From Rhodothermales bacterium (GTDB taxonomy: Bacteria > Bacteroidota > Rhodothermia > Rhodothermales > JAHQVL01), in the NCBI GenBank assembly GCA_041391505.1, contig JAWKNW010000004.1:124001-188000 (forward strand): DNA of 64,000 nucleotides. The letters run 5' to 3'. How positions within the stretch are numbered: position 1 is the first letter of the stretch; every line of letters starts with the position of its first letter. The position numbers and the translations under genes are program-made. Below the pieces are notes generated by a model that saw nothing but the letters and a program-made list of their open reading frames with translations, made no database searches and was not told the DNA's origin. Of this stretch, positions 9,701-18,170 are shown in pieces.

Positions 9701-10186
9701 TCCATTCGTGTCCTCGATGCGGTAGACCTCTTCCTTTTCCACGGTCAGGTCTCGCCAGTCGTGCAAGCCATCCCCGTTCAGGTCGTCGAGCCAGGTGTTC
9801 TCGCTGCTGCGTTCCGGCGCGAACTGCTCGTGGAGGAAGGCGCGCCGGTCTTCCGGTGTCTGCCAGCTGATCGAGGGCAGCATCCAGTGGCGGTACCCCC
9901 GGATGTCGAATTCCGAATGCTTCTGGCGATTGGTTCGGGTGATGTAGGCGCGCCCCTCGTTGTCGAAGGCGAGGGCGATCGGATCCGCCAGCAGACTCTC
10001 GGAGGCCCAGAGGGACAGCGACAGGCCGGCGGCAAGCTGTACGCTGGCGGTGCGGGCGATCGAGTCGGCCTGGGCCGCGGCGCGCGCCGGCGCGAGTTCG
10101 GTGACATGGACGGGAACGGGCGGCTCCGACGAGCACGCCGCGACGAGGAGCGCCGTGACGAAGACGCTCGGGCGTACGGTGCGCAT
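6800..10186 (-). CDS. PVC-type propeller-HEAT-cytochrome c lipoprotein (putative membrane-bound dehydrogenase)
   Basis: An 1128-residue exported lipoprotein (lipobox LVAAC, Cys18) with three parts. About residues 45-470 form a sugar-dehydrogenase-like beta-propeller containing Asp-rich calcium-like loops (DLNGDGLHD, DTNGDGVAD, DTSGDGQAD). About 480-950 are HEAT repeats. The C-terminal heme domain has C1009-M-R-C1012-H and the candidate axial-Met segment SAMPPMG. This architecture is known from planctomycete and related genomes as a putative membrane-bound dehydrogenase; the substrate is unknown. It would act in the periplasm or on the outer membrane, passing electrons to the heme. It follows a membrane protein and an M1 peptidase gene in one direction, with a 27-base gap. 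Confidence 0.9.
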   Translation of the reverse strand: MRTVRPSVFVTALLVAACSSEPPVPVHVTELAPARAAAQADSIARTASVQLAAGLSLSLWASESLLADPIALAFDNEGRAYITRTNRQKHSEFDIRGYRHWMLPSISWQTPEDRRAFLHEQFAPERSSENTWLDDLNGDGLHDWRDLTVEKEEVYRIEDTNGDGVADRSQRYVEDFHTEITDVAGAVLPFRDDVYVGVGPDMWRLTDTSGDGQADKMVSISHGYNVHIGFGGHGMSGLIAGPDGRIYWSVGDIGFNVTDQEGKVWAYPNQGAILRSEPDGSGFEVFAAGVRNTHEFVFDAYGNLISVDNDGDHPGEHERLVHLVEGSDSGWRANWQYGKYVDPDNNTYKVWMDEGLYKPRFDGQAAYILPPVAAYHSGPAGMVYNPGTGLGDAWRDRFFVAEFTGSPARSRIFAFRLAPRGASFELAEDTEFARGILTTGLDIAPDGALYAADWLDGWGTKNAGRIWKIDVAPGARNPLRGETQQLLQAGFEDLEDSRLGALLGHADMRVRQEAQFELARRGDRGFDVLRDAATTAGERLARIHGIWGIGQMARANPAYGNALYPDLLNDPDAEIRAQAAKTIGDLRLDGAAEQLVRQLTDEAPRARFYAAEALGRMAYKPAIQPLIALLEANDDEDVYLRHAGTLALARIGDAAPVAALAGHGSRALRIAAVVTLRRMRDAGVAAFLRDTDPYIVTEAARAINDDGGIEAALPALAALLDTPRLSGEPLVRRVISANARLGTTDGTRRLAAYAARTDAPEAMRVEALAALSTWPNPSVVDRVDGRYRGPVPRDGAPAREAFAGIATPLLRGASTPVAVAAAEAAGRLNEESTLPALRALLRGAAAPELRIAALNALNVMGDEQLADAIQQALADRAEAVRMTALGLIPGASLPGASVAEMLYAVLDRAPIPEQQAALRALGLVKTDHARDVLLRLLTRLEAGDWRPELQLDLLEAAEAQQTDELTARVAAYRAALEQAEPVVRFGDALLGGDAEAGRRVVFRHEAAQCMRCHAIDGRGGDVGPDLSHVAQRLPREALLESVVAPNARIAPGFGLVSLTLENGDVVRGTVRSEDAQTVRLVDAEGEEHEVPVASIRQRETGASAMPPMGLILSRREVRDVVAYLATLR

Positions 10187-10213
10187 GCGAGGTTGTGTGG
10201 CTTGGGGATGGGT

Positions 10214-11107
10214 TCAGGCGATGGCCGGCCTCACGTCGTGCGGGGCGACCGGTGACGGATGCGACATCCAGACGTGCTCGAAGAGGGCGACCTCGCTGCC
10301 GGTCCACGCCACGGTGATGGCGGCGCGGACGAGCATGACGAGTTGCTGGATGAAAAAGGCGACCCAGATGCCGGCGAGGGTCGTCGCGCCCCGCGCGCCG
10401 ATGAGGGTGGGCACGATCAACACGGCGAGGGCGACGAAAAACCAGAACAGGTACAGAAAGCTCGCGCTGCCATGCCGGAAGGGCCAGCCGATGCCGGTCG
10501 CGAAGGCGGACAGGATGCGTTCGTGCCGCACGATCATCGCGAGGCGGCCGTAGCGCTCGAAGAGGTCGATCATCGCGAGCACCGTGATCAGGGCGGCCGG
10601 CAGGATGACGAGCATCGACCAGAACGTCCCGATCTCTCCCTCCCATAACGAGGCCAGCCCGGTCGCTCCGACAAACACGCTCCCGATGGCCAGGACGCGC
10701 ACCGGCAACCAGATCATGGCGAGGGCCAGCCCGCGCATCATGTAATGCCCGACGCCCCGCCAGAACGACCACGCGCCCCCCTGGTGATGCGCATAGATCA
10801 GGCCCACGCCCTCGACGACGCGCCAGAGGAGGTACAGCGGCACGATCCACAGCAGGTGCCGCACGATGCCGACCAGCCGGCCTCCGCCGGTCGCCATGGC
10901 CTCCTGCCAGATCAGCGTGTCGAAATCGAGAAGTTTCTGGTCGCCGAAACCGCTGACGCCGATGGTATCCACGAGCAGCCGGTATAAAAGCGAGGAGAGC
11001 AGCAGGGCGCCGCTCAGGTTGACGGCGTAGACGAGCAGGGTGAGTGCCGGGCGACGGCGCGCGGCCGCCACGCCTTCGCCGATGCTCGCTATGACATGAT
11101 TCGACAT
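10214..11107 (-). CDS. Uncharacterised polytopic membrane protein
   Basis: A 297-residue inner-membrane protein with about six hydrophobic segments (around LLVYAVNLSGALLLSSLLY, VRHLLWIVPLYLLW, MIWLPVRVLAIGSVFVGATG, SMLVILPAALITVLAMI, FLYLFWFFVALAVLIVPTLIG and IWVAFFIQQLVMLVRAAI). I do not recognise the family and see no catalytic motif. The gene lies between the M1 peptidase and the cytochrome c/HEAT lipoprotein, with gaps of 38 and 27 bases, so the three are probably one transcript. A role in assembling or exporting one of these proteins would be speculation. Confidence 0.8.
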   Translation of the reverse strand: MSNHVIASIGEGVAAARRRPALTLLVYAVNLSGALLLSSLLYRLLVDTIGVSGFGDQKLLDFDTLIWQEAMATGGGRLVGIVRHLLWIVPLYLLWRVVEGVGLIYAHHQGGAWSFWRGVGHYMMRGLALAMIWLPVRVLAIGSVFVGATGLASLWEGEIGTFWSMLVILPAALITVLAMIDLFERYGRLAMIVRHERILSAFATGIGWPFRHGSASFLYLFWFFVALAVLIVPTLIGARGATTLAGIWVAFFIQQLVMLVRAAITVAWTGSEVALFEHVWMSHPSPVAPHDVRPAIA

Positions 11108-11145
11108 GATGCGCGTTCGATTGCGGGGTGCAGGGTGGGTCCGGA

Positions 11146-13143
11146 TTAAAAGAGGCCGCCGAGGAGGTAGAACAGCTGCTGAAGCCAGACAGTGGCGTTA
11201 AACTGCTGCCGGCGCGCGTACGCGGTCTCCGGCGTCACGAGACGCCGGTTGTTGAGCCGGTTCACGTCGAGCCAGACGATAAAATCCGGGTCGATGAATA
11301 CCTCGGCGATGGGCGCGGCGCGCTGATAGCTGAGCGTCCGTGTCGCGTCCTGGCCATCCCAGGCCACGGTTTCCGACGTGCCGTCGGCGAAGCGGACGAG
11401 CACCTGCTGGGGGAAAACGCCGTCGCCGGCGCGGCGCAGCGTGGCGGTGCTGGTAAATCCGCCCTCGCCGGTTTCAGAGGGGGTGTTGACGATGTCGTCG
11501 ACCGCGTAGTCGACCACGGCGGTCCCGTAGACATACGGCTGGAAGAACCAGTCCAGCGACTGCCCGGAGACGCGCTCAGCCACCTCGATGAAGTCGCGCG
11601 TCGTCGGGTGCCGGAAACGCCATTCCTGGTAGTAGGTCTGGAGGATCCGCTGCATCGTATCCCAGCCGAGATAGCGCTCGAGGGTGGCGAGCACGACCGC
11701 CGGCTTGCTGTAGGATGCCTTCGCATAATCCGCGTTCGCCATTTCCCAGGTTTTGGCGAACATGGGCCCCCGCTCCGGATTGTTCTTGAGGTAACCGAGC
11801 CGCTGCACTTCGCCGTCGCTCAGGGCGAGTCCGGGCAGATCGAGCACCGATCCTTTTCCATAGACTTCGTCGAGGATGCGCATTTCGATGTACGAATTCA
11901 TCCCCTCATCCATCCACGACTCCTCGAATTCGTTGCTGGCCAGCATCCCGTAGAAGTACTGGTGGCCGAACTCGTGGATGGTGACCAGTTCGAGCATGCG
12001 CGCCCATTCGGGCAGCATATACGTGGTGCCGCAGGTGATCAGGGTGGGGTATTCCATCCCGTTGCTGCCCCCGATGCCGTCGACCAATGTGAGGGTTTCG
12101 TAGGGGTATTCGCCGATCCACGCGTCGTACTGCTCGAGCGCGACCTTGGCGGCGTTGAAGTGCCGCTCGACCTGCCCGCGGTGTTCGGGCTGCAGCATCA
12201 GCTTCAGCGAGACGTGGCGCCACTGGTCGGTGAACTCGAGGAAGTCGCCGCTGGCGGTCCAGGCAAAGTCGTGCACGTCGTCCGCGCGGTAGGTGACCTG
12301 CTTCTGGCCGTTGAGCGTGACTTCGCCGACCTGTTTGCCGGACGCCGCGATCAGGTAGTGCGCCGGCGCCGTGATCGAGACCTCGTACGTGCCGAAGTCG
12401 GCGTAGAACTCGCTGTTGGCGTGGAACTGGTGCGTATTCCATGCCCCGCGCGGGGCGTCGGCCGGCACGTACCGCTGGCCGGGCACCTCGTAGACGCCGA
12501 GCTTGGGAAACCACTGGCCGACCAGGAAGAAGAGGCTGTCGTTCGCCTTGCGCTCCCATCCCGTTCGCGCAAAAATCTGCGGCATCCGCGAGGTGAAGTC
12601 GACGTCGAGCGTGATCGACCCTCCGGGCGCCACCGGTTCGGGCAGGGGGACGGAAATGACGGTTTTGTCGTCCGTGTTGTCATCGTCGGGATGGATGAAC
12701 CGGATCCGGTCGGTGAGGTCGACCGCATCGGCGGCGGCGCCGAGCGGGCCGGCATCGCCGGGAGTGTCGTGGACGATCTGCATGTGCTGGATGTCGATCC
12801 CGCCCCAGCGGTCCTCGCCTTCCGCCGTGAATCCGCGATGCCGGCCGCCGCTTTCGCGCATGAAGGTGCTGGTGGAATCCCGGAATGCGTTCAGGTACAG
12901 GTGGAACTGGAGTTCGTCCACCGGAACGGTATCGGGATTATGCCACGTGATGCGCTGCCGGCCGTCGAGCGTTCGGGTATCGGGGTCGAGCGTGACTTCC
13001 ATCTCGTAGGCGACACGCCGATCGCTGAGCGGCGTGTCGGACGTGGTCTGCGCCAGGGCGGTAGCGACCCCAAGAACGCCGTAGAGAAAGACGAAGGTCA
13101 GGCACCGAGCAAGGCGTGACCGGCTGTCTTGAACCTTAACCAT
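11146..13143 (-). CDS. Secreted M1 family metallopeptidase
   Basis: A 665-residue zinc peptidase exported by a signal peptide (hydrophobic core LTFVFLYGVLGVATALA followed by QTT). The active site is complete: H390-E-F-G-H394 with the second glutamate E413 in SWMDEG, the HExxH-(18)-E spacing of M1 peptidases. Other family features are the N-terminal beta domain (YEMEVTLDPDTRTLDGRQ) and NGMEYPT, which replaces the GAMEN exopeptidase loop. The last residues are hydrophobic (LQQLFYLLGGLF). The start at 13143 is preferred over a further-upstream frame because it directly precedes the signal peptide. It is divergent from HMG-CoA lyase. Confidence 0.93.
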   Translation of the reverse strand: MVKVQDSRSRLARCLTFVFLYGVLGVATALAQTTSDTPLSDRRVAYEMEVTLDPDTRTLDGRQRITWHNPDTVPVDELQFHLYLNAFRDSTSTFMRESGGRHRGFTAEGEDRWGGIDIQHMQIVHDTPGDAGPLGAAADAVDLTDRIRFIHPDDDNTDDKTVISVPLPEPVAPGGSITLDVDFTSRMPQIFARTGWERKANDSLFFLVGQWFPKLGVYEVPGQRYVPADAPRGAWNTHQFHANSEFYADFGTYEVSITAPAHYLIAASGKQVGEVTLNGQKQVTYRADDVHDFAWTASGDFLEFTDQWRHVSLKLMLQPEHRGQVERHFNAAKVALEQYDAWIGEYPYETLTLVDGIGGSNGMEYPTLITCGTTYMLPEWARMLELVTIHEFGHQYFYGMLASNEFEESWMDEGMNSYIEMRILDEVYGKGSVLDLPGLALSDGEVQRLGYLKNNPERGPMFAKTWEMANADYAKASYSKPAVVLATLERYLGWDTMQRILQTYYQEWRFRHPTTRDFIEVAERVSGQSLDWFFQPYVYGTAVVDYAVDDIVNTPSETGEGGFTSTATLRRAGDGVFPQQVLVRFADGTSETVAWDGQDATRTLSYQRAAPIAEVFIDPDFIVWLDVNRLNNRRLVTPETAYARRQQFNATVWLQQLFYLLGGLF

Positions 13144-13259
13144 GGGACTTGCGTTGGGTGAGAAGCTTGCGCTGCAAACGACGGTGTGGGAGACGAAGCA
13201 TCGAGCGTCTATGTTACGCCGCCTGCGAGCCACATGCAACGAAACCGCGAGGGTCTCGC

Positions 13260-14153
13260 ATGATCGAACTTCCTGCCCGCGTCGTCCTTACCGAGGTCGG
13301 AATGCGCGATGGATTCCAGTTCGAAAAAACCCCCATTTCAACCGAGCGGAAGCTGGAGGTGCTCCGGGGGCTGCTCGCCGCCGGCGTGTCGCGCATCCAG
13401 GTCACGTCCTTCGTGCACCCGAAGTGGGTGCCGCAGATGGCCGACGCCGAAGCGCTCTGCGCGCAGCTTCCCGCGGGCGACGCGGTGTTTACGGGGCTGG
13501 CGCTGAACACGCGCGGCGTCGCGCGCGCCGCGGCGGCCGGACTGACGCACGTGGACCTTTCGATATCGACCAACGACCGGCACAGCCGCGACAATGCCAA
13601 CCTGTCGCGCGAGGAAGCCATGGTCCAGGCCGAGGCGATGATCCGGCTATCGACGGAGCTGGGTCTGCAGGCCCAGATGGGGTTCCAGTGCGTGTTCGGC
13701 TATGCCGCGCCCGGCGACACGCCGCTCAAACGCGTCGTCGACATGGCGCGGCGGTATGCGCCCATGGGGATCGCGTCGCTCTCGCTCGCGGACACGACCG
13801 GGATGGCGAATCCGGTGCACATCCAGCGGGTCATCGAGGCCGTCCGCCCCGTGCTCGGGGCGGTCCCGATCGTGTTGCATCTGCATGACACGCGGGGGCT
13901 GGGGATGGCGAACGTGCTGGCGGCCCTGCAGGCCGGCGTGACGCACTTCGACACGTCCCTCGGCGGGCTGGGAGGATGCCCGTTCATCCCGGGCGCCACC
14001 GGCAACATCGCGACGGAGGATACCGTCTATCTCCTGGAATCGATGGGCATCGAAACCGGGATCGACCGCCGCCGGGTCGGCGCCGTCACCCGCGATCTTG
14101 AAGCCTTCCTCGGGCGGTCGCTGCCGGGCAAGATGCACCGGATCGACGCGTAA
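13260..14153 (+). CDS. mvaB: Hydroxymethylglutaryl-CoA lyase
   Basis: Cleaves 3-hydroxy-3-methylglutaryl-CoA to acetyl-CoA and acetoacetate, the last step of leucine degradation. The 297-residue TIM-barrel protein begins near VVLTEVGMRDGFQFE, carrying the catalytic Arg-Asp pair, and has the divalent-metal-binding HLHDTRG strand. It also has the family signature GGLGGCPFIPGATGNIATED with the catalytic Cys. The ATG at 13260 gives the usual family length; the frame is open further upstream but those residues do not resemble the family. It is convergent with gcvP, with only 10 bases between them, and no other leucine-degradation gene lies nearby. Confidence 0.95.
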   Translation: MIELPARVVLTEVGMRDGFQFEKTPISTERKLEVLRGLLAAGVSRIQVTSFVHPKWVPQMADAEALCAQLPAGDAVFTGLALNTRGVARAAAAGLTHVDLSISTNDRHSRDNANLSREEAMVQAEAMIRLSTELGLQAQMGFQCVFGYAAPGDTPLKRVVDMARRYAPMGIASLSLADTTGMANPVHIQRVIEAVRPVLGAVPIVLHLHDTRGLGMANVLAALQAGVTHFDTSLGGLGGCPFIPGATGNIATEDTVYLLESMGIETGIDRRRVGAVTRDLEAFLGRSLPGKMHRIDA

Positions 14154-14163
14154 CCCGCGGGGC

Positions 14164-17037
14164 TCAGGCTTCCTGGTAGGACTCCAGCGGCGGGCAGGCG
14201 CAGACGAGGTTTCGGTCGCCGTACGCGTCGTCGAGCCGGCGGACGCTGGGCCAGAACTTCGAGGCGCGGAGCCAGGACGCCGGGAAGGCCGCCTTTTCGC
14301 GTCCGTAGGGCATCGTCCACGTGTCGGCCGTCAGCATGGCGGCCGTGTGCGGAGCCTGCTTGAGCACGTTCAGGGTCGGATCCGCCATACCCCGTTCGAT
14401 TTCCTGGATCTCGGCGCGGATCGACGTCATCGCCTCGACGAACCGGTCCAGTTCGGCCTTCGACTCGCTTTCCGTCGGCTCGATCATCATGGTGCCCACG
14501 ACCGGCCAGGAGACGGTGGGGGCGTGGTAGCTGTAGTCCATCAAGCGTTTCGCCACATCCTGCTCGATCACGCCGGCCTTGCGGAACGGCCTGAGGTCGA
14601 GGATGAACTCGTGGGCGACGTATCCCTGCCGGCCCTTGTACAGGATGTTGAAATGGCCTTCCAGGCGTTTCGCGAGGTAGTTGGCGTTCAGGATGGCGAG
14701 CTGGGTGGCGCTTTTGAGCCCCTCCGGCCCCATCATCGCGATATAGGCCCACGAGATGAGGAGGATGCTGGCGCTGCCGTAGGGCGCGGCGGAAACCGGA
14801 CCCGTCGCCTGCTCGCCGCCCGTCGCCACGATCGGATGGCCCGGCAGGAAGGGGGCCAGGTGCCGCGCGACGCAGATGGGGCCCATGCCCGGGCCGCCGC
14901 CGCCGTGCGGGATGCTGAACGTCTTGTGGAGATTGAGATGGCACACGTCCGCCCCGAAATCACCCGGCCGGCACAGGCCCACCTGGGCGTTCATGTTCGC
15001 CCCGTCCAGATACACCTGTCCGCCATGGGCATGGACGGTTTCGCAGATCTCGCGGATCGATTCGTCGAAGACGCCGTGGGTGGACGGGTACGTGACCATG
15101 ATCGCGGCGAGCCGGTCGGCGTGCGCCGCGGCTTTCTCGCGCAGGTCCGCCATGTTGATGTCGCCGCTTTCTTCGCTCTTGACGATGACCACCTGCATGC
15201 CGGCCATGACGGCGCTGGCCGGGTTGGTGCCGTGGGCCGACTCCGGCACGAGGCAGACGTTGCGATGGGTGTCGCCCCGGCTCAGGTGGTAGGCGCGGAT
15301 GACGAGGAGCCCGGTGTATTCGCCGGCCGCCCCCGAGTTCGGCTGGAGCGAGACGGCGTCGAAGCCCGTGATCTCGGCGAGCCAATCGCTGAGTTCGTCG
15401 AGGATGATCTGGTAGCCGGCGGTCTGCGAGGCCGGCGCAAACGGATGCAGCTTGTTGAATCCCGGGAACGACACCGGCATCAGTTCCGCCGCCGCGTTCA
15501 GCTTCATCGTGCAGGAGCCCAGCGGGATCATGCTCGTGGTCAGCGAGAGGTCGCGCGAAGAGAGCCGGTGGATGTACCGCATCAGCTCCGTTTCCGAGTG
15601 GTACTGGTGGAAGACGGGATGGGTGAGGTAGGCGCTGGTCCGCGCGAAGGGGCCGAAATCCGCCGGCGTCGTTTCTTCGGCGAGTTCGTCGGCGAAGAGT
15701 TCACCGCTCGCCTCGCGGTCGAAGAGCGCCAGGAGCGTATCGAGATCGTCGGACGAGACGGTCTCGTCCAGCGCGATGCCCACGGCGCCGTCGTCGTAAG
15801 CGCGCAGGTTGATGCAGTTCGCCTCGGCGGCGCCGAGGACGGATTCCTGCTCGTCTGGAGAAAGTTCGACGCACAGGGTGTCGAAGTACAGATCGTGGCG
15901 CAGCGTGTAGCCGAGCCGCTCCAGGCCATGGGCCAGCACCCGGGCCGCGCCATGCACACGCGCGGCGATCGCGCGGAGACCGCTCGGGCCGTGGTAGACG
16001 GCATACATGCCGGCCATGACGGCCAGCAGCACCTGCGCCGTGCAGATGTTCGAGGTCGCCTTGTCGCGGCGGATGTGCTGTTCGCGGGTCTGGAGGGCCA
16101 TGCGGAGGGCCGGCTGGCCGTCGGCATCCACCGACAGGCCGATGATGCGGCCCGGCACCTGGCGCTTGAAGGCGTCGCGCGTGGCGAAGAACGCCGCGTG
16201 CGGACCGCCGAAGCCGAGCGGCACGCCGAAGCGCTGGCTGTTGCCGACGGCGGCGTCGGCGCCGAATTCGCCCGGCGCCTTGAGGAGGGTCAGGCTCAGC
16301 AGGTCGGTCGCGACGACGACGAGGGCGCCGGTGTCGTGGGCGGCCGTGCAGAAGTCGGTGTAGTCGTAGATCGCGCCGTCCGTCGCGGGATACTGCACGA
16401 GGGCGCCGAAGACGGTCTCGTCGAACGCGAAGGCGCGATGGTCGCCGACGACTACGTCGATCCCGAGCGGCTCCGCGCGCATGCGCACGACGGCGATGGT
16501 CTGGGGATGGCAGGCTTCCGAGACGAAGAACCGGGTGCGTTCCGCGCCCTTGCCGAGCCGCTGGAACATCATCATGGCTTCCGCGGCCGCGGTGCCCTCA
16601 TCCAGCAGGGAGGCGTTGGCGATCTCGAGCCCCGTCAGGTCGATCACCATCGTCTGGTAATTGAGAAGCGCTTCCAGACGCCCCTGGGCGATCTCGGCCT
16701 GGTAGGGGGTGTACTGGGTATACCACGAGGGGTTTTCGAAGACATTCCGGAGGATGGCCGGCGGGGTCACCGTGTCGTAGTAGCCGAGGCCGATGAAGGA
16801 GCGGTAGATCTCGTTGGTAGCGGCGATTTCCCGGGCACGCTCGAGCAGGGCATGTTCGCTGAGCGCCGGCGGGAGCGCGAGTGCGTCGTTGAAGCGGATG
16901 GAGGCCGGTACCGTGCGGTCGGTCAGGGCATCGAGGGACGGCGCGCCGACGGCGGCGAGCATGTCCTTGATTTCGGTCGGGGAAGATCCATTGTGACGGC
17001 GGTCGAACGAATCGGTAAACGAGAGATCTATGGACAT
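14164..17037 (-). CDS. gcvP: Glycine dehydrogenase (decarboxylating), P-protein of the glycine cleavage system
   Basis: A cytoplasmic PLP enzyme that decarboxylates glycine and passes the aminomethyl group to the lipoyl H-protein. At 957 residues it is the full-length fused form (both halves of the bacterial two-subunit version). The PLP lysine is K705 in HLNLHKTFSIPHGGGGPG, and the glycine-rich loop follows directly. The N-terminal half contains SLLDEGTAAAEAM and GGPHAAFFATRD, typical of the first domain. The T and H proteins are not in the window. The 192 bases upstream hold a perfect 7-bp inverted repeat (CGGAACG/CGTTCCG), but no glycine riboswitch was recognised. Confidence 0.97.
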   Translation of the reverse strand: MSIDLSFTDSFDRRHNGSSPTEIKDMLAAVGAPSLDALTDRTVPASIRFNDALALPPALSEHALLERAREIAATNEIYRSFIGLGYYDTVTPPAILRNVFENPSWYTQYTPYQAEIAQGRLEALLNYQTMVIDLTGLEIANASLLDEGTAAAEAMMMFQRLGKGAERTRFFVSEACHPQTIAVVRMRAEPLGIDVVVGDHRAFAFDETVFGALVQYPATDGAIYDYTDFCTAAHDTGALVVVATDLLSLTLLKAPGEFGADAAVGNSQRFGVPLGFGGPHAAFFATRDAFKRQVPGRIIGLSVDADGQPALRMALQTREQHIRRDKATSNICTAQVLLAVMAGMYAVYHGPSGLRAIAARVHGAARVLAHGLERLGYTLRHDLYFDTLCVELSPDEQESVLGAAEANCINLRAYDDGAVGIALDETVSSDDLDTLLALFDREASGELFADELAEETTPADFGPFARTSAYLTHPVFHQYHSETELMRYIHRLSSRDLSLTTSMIPLGSCTMKLNAAAELMPVSFPGFNKLHPFAPASQTAGYQIILDELSDWLAEITGFDAVSLQPNSGAAGEYTGLLVIRAYHLSRGDTHRNVCLVPESAHGTNPASAVMAGMQVVIVKSEESGDINMADLREKAAAHADRLAAIMVTYPSTHGVFDESIREICETVHAHGGQVYLDGANMNAQVGLCRPGDFGADVCHLNLHKTFSIPHGGGGPGMGPICVARHLAPFLPGHPIVATGGEQATGPVSAAPYGSASILLISWAYIAMMGPEGLKSATQLAILNANYLAKRLEGHFNILYKGRQGYVAHEFILDLRPFRKAGVIEQDVAKRLMDYSYHAPTVSWPVVGTMMIEPTESESKAELDRFVEAMTSIRAEIQEIERGMADPTLNVLKQAPHTAAMLTADTWTMPYGREKAAFPASWLRASKFWPSVRRLDDAYGDRNLVCACPPLESYQEA

Positions 17038-17229
17038 AGGAGCGCGGACGAGACGAATGCTGGGTGCTGTCGCGGAACGCGGGGAGCCGTTCCGTCAGAG
17101 GAATGCAGGTTCGGGGACAGCCAGGCGGCGCGATCCCTGACGTCGCGGCCTGGATGGGGCTGCAAAGGCGCATCGGAGCGGGAAGTTTCTCAGGGCCCGA
17201 ATCCGTTGCGCGTATTCATAAAATAACCC

Positions 17230-18057
17230 TCAATCGCCCTTTTCTCGAAGCCGTTTGAGGGCTTCGCGTGCGGCGCGTTGTTCAGCGAGTTTTTTGCTGC
17301 CGGCCTGGCCGCGGCCGCACGCGTTGTTCTGCAGGACGGCCTCGACGGTGAAGGTGCGGGCATGGCTGGGCCCTTCCTCGGAGACGACGCGATAGGTGGG
17401 CTGCGACCAGCCGCGGGCCTGGGCGAATTCGAGCAGGAGGCTTTTGTAGTTGTCGTGCTGCTGGGCGAGTTCGCTGAGGTCGACGCTGGCGAACATCGTG
17501 CGGTGGATGAACTTCCGGGCGGCGGGGAGCCCGAGGTCGAGGTAAATGGCCCCGATCAACGCCTCGAACGCATCCGCCAGGATCGTGCGGTTCTGGCGTC
17601 CCTGCTCCTGGATCATGTTCTTGGACATGAGGATGAAGCGGCCCAGATCGATCTGCTCGGCGCATTCCGCCAGGGCCTTGCCGTTCACCAGCTTGGCGCG
17701 CAGCCGGGTGAGGAACCCCTCGTCCTTGGTCGGGAAGATCTGGTAGAGGTGTTCGGCGGTGATGAAGCCCAGCACGGCATCGCCCAGGAACTCGAGCCGC
17801 TCGTTTGAACGCAATGCCGTATTGGTCTCGCCTCGGAGAAGCGAGCGGTGGCGCATGGCGCGTTCATACAGGCTCATGTCGCGGATGCGAAATCCGATCA
17901 GTTGTTCGATATCCTGACGAGCGAGGGGGGAAGGGCGCTTTTCTCGTCTGAAATATCCTCCAAACAGACCTCGAATGAGCCTCTGCAAAAGCGGAGTCGA
18001 TGTCTTCGACGCGGTGGAATGCAAATTCGCGTACCCTTGGTCGTTACACGGGCACAA
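17230..18057 (-). CDS. rnc: Ribonuclease III
   Basis: A double-strand-specific endoribonuclease for rRNA and mRNA processing, 275 residues. The catalytic domain carries the signature NERLEFLGDA (residues 85-94) with acidic residues E89 and D93, and a second acidic cluster in ADAFEALIGAIYLD. The double-stranded RNA binding domain occupies about 203-273 and ends with the basic GSKKLAEQRAAREAL helix. The N terminus is about 45 residues longer than in many relatives. It may be real, as Bacteroidota enzymes often carry a basic extension, or translation may begin at the in-frame TTG at residue 12. It is divergent from the aldehyde dehydrogenase gene. Confidence 0.95.
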   Translation of the reverse strand: MCPCNDQGYANLHSTASKTSTPLLQRLIRGLFGGYFRREKRPSPLARQDIEQLIGFRIRDMSLYERAMRHRSLLRGETNTALRSNERLEFLGDAVLGFITAEHLYQIFPTKDEGFLTRLRAKLVNGKALAECAEQIDLGRFILMSKNMIQEQGRQNRTILADAFEALIGAIYLDLGLPAARKFIHRTMFASVDLSELAQQHDNYKSLLLEFAQARGWSQPTYRVVSEEGPSHARTFTVEAVLQNNACGRGQAGSKKLAEQRAAREALKRLREKGD

Positions 18058-18170
18058 AGATAAGCGAAATCATAAAAAAAGACGCCCCCTCTCGCCGGCC
18101 CTCATGATTTGGCGGCGAGTCCTTTGTATTTTCACAGGCCTTGTCTGCGTCGATACGCTTCGAACGTCTC

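Noticed and set aside
8198..10255. Long plus-strand frame opposite the cytochrome c/HEAT gene
   Set aside because: Shadow of a well-supported gene with recognisable domains on the other strand.
14098..17226. A frame of more than 1000 codons on the plus strand opposite gcvP
   Set aside because: Codon-position shadow of gcvP; composition rich in Arg, Gly, Val, Glu and Asp with no domain.
17038..17229. Glycine riboswitch upstream of gcvP
   Set aside because: No aptamer core was recognised; only a 7-bp inverted repeat is present.
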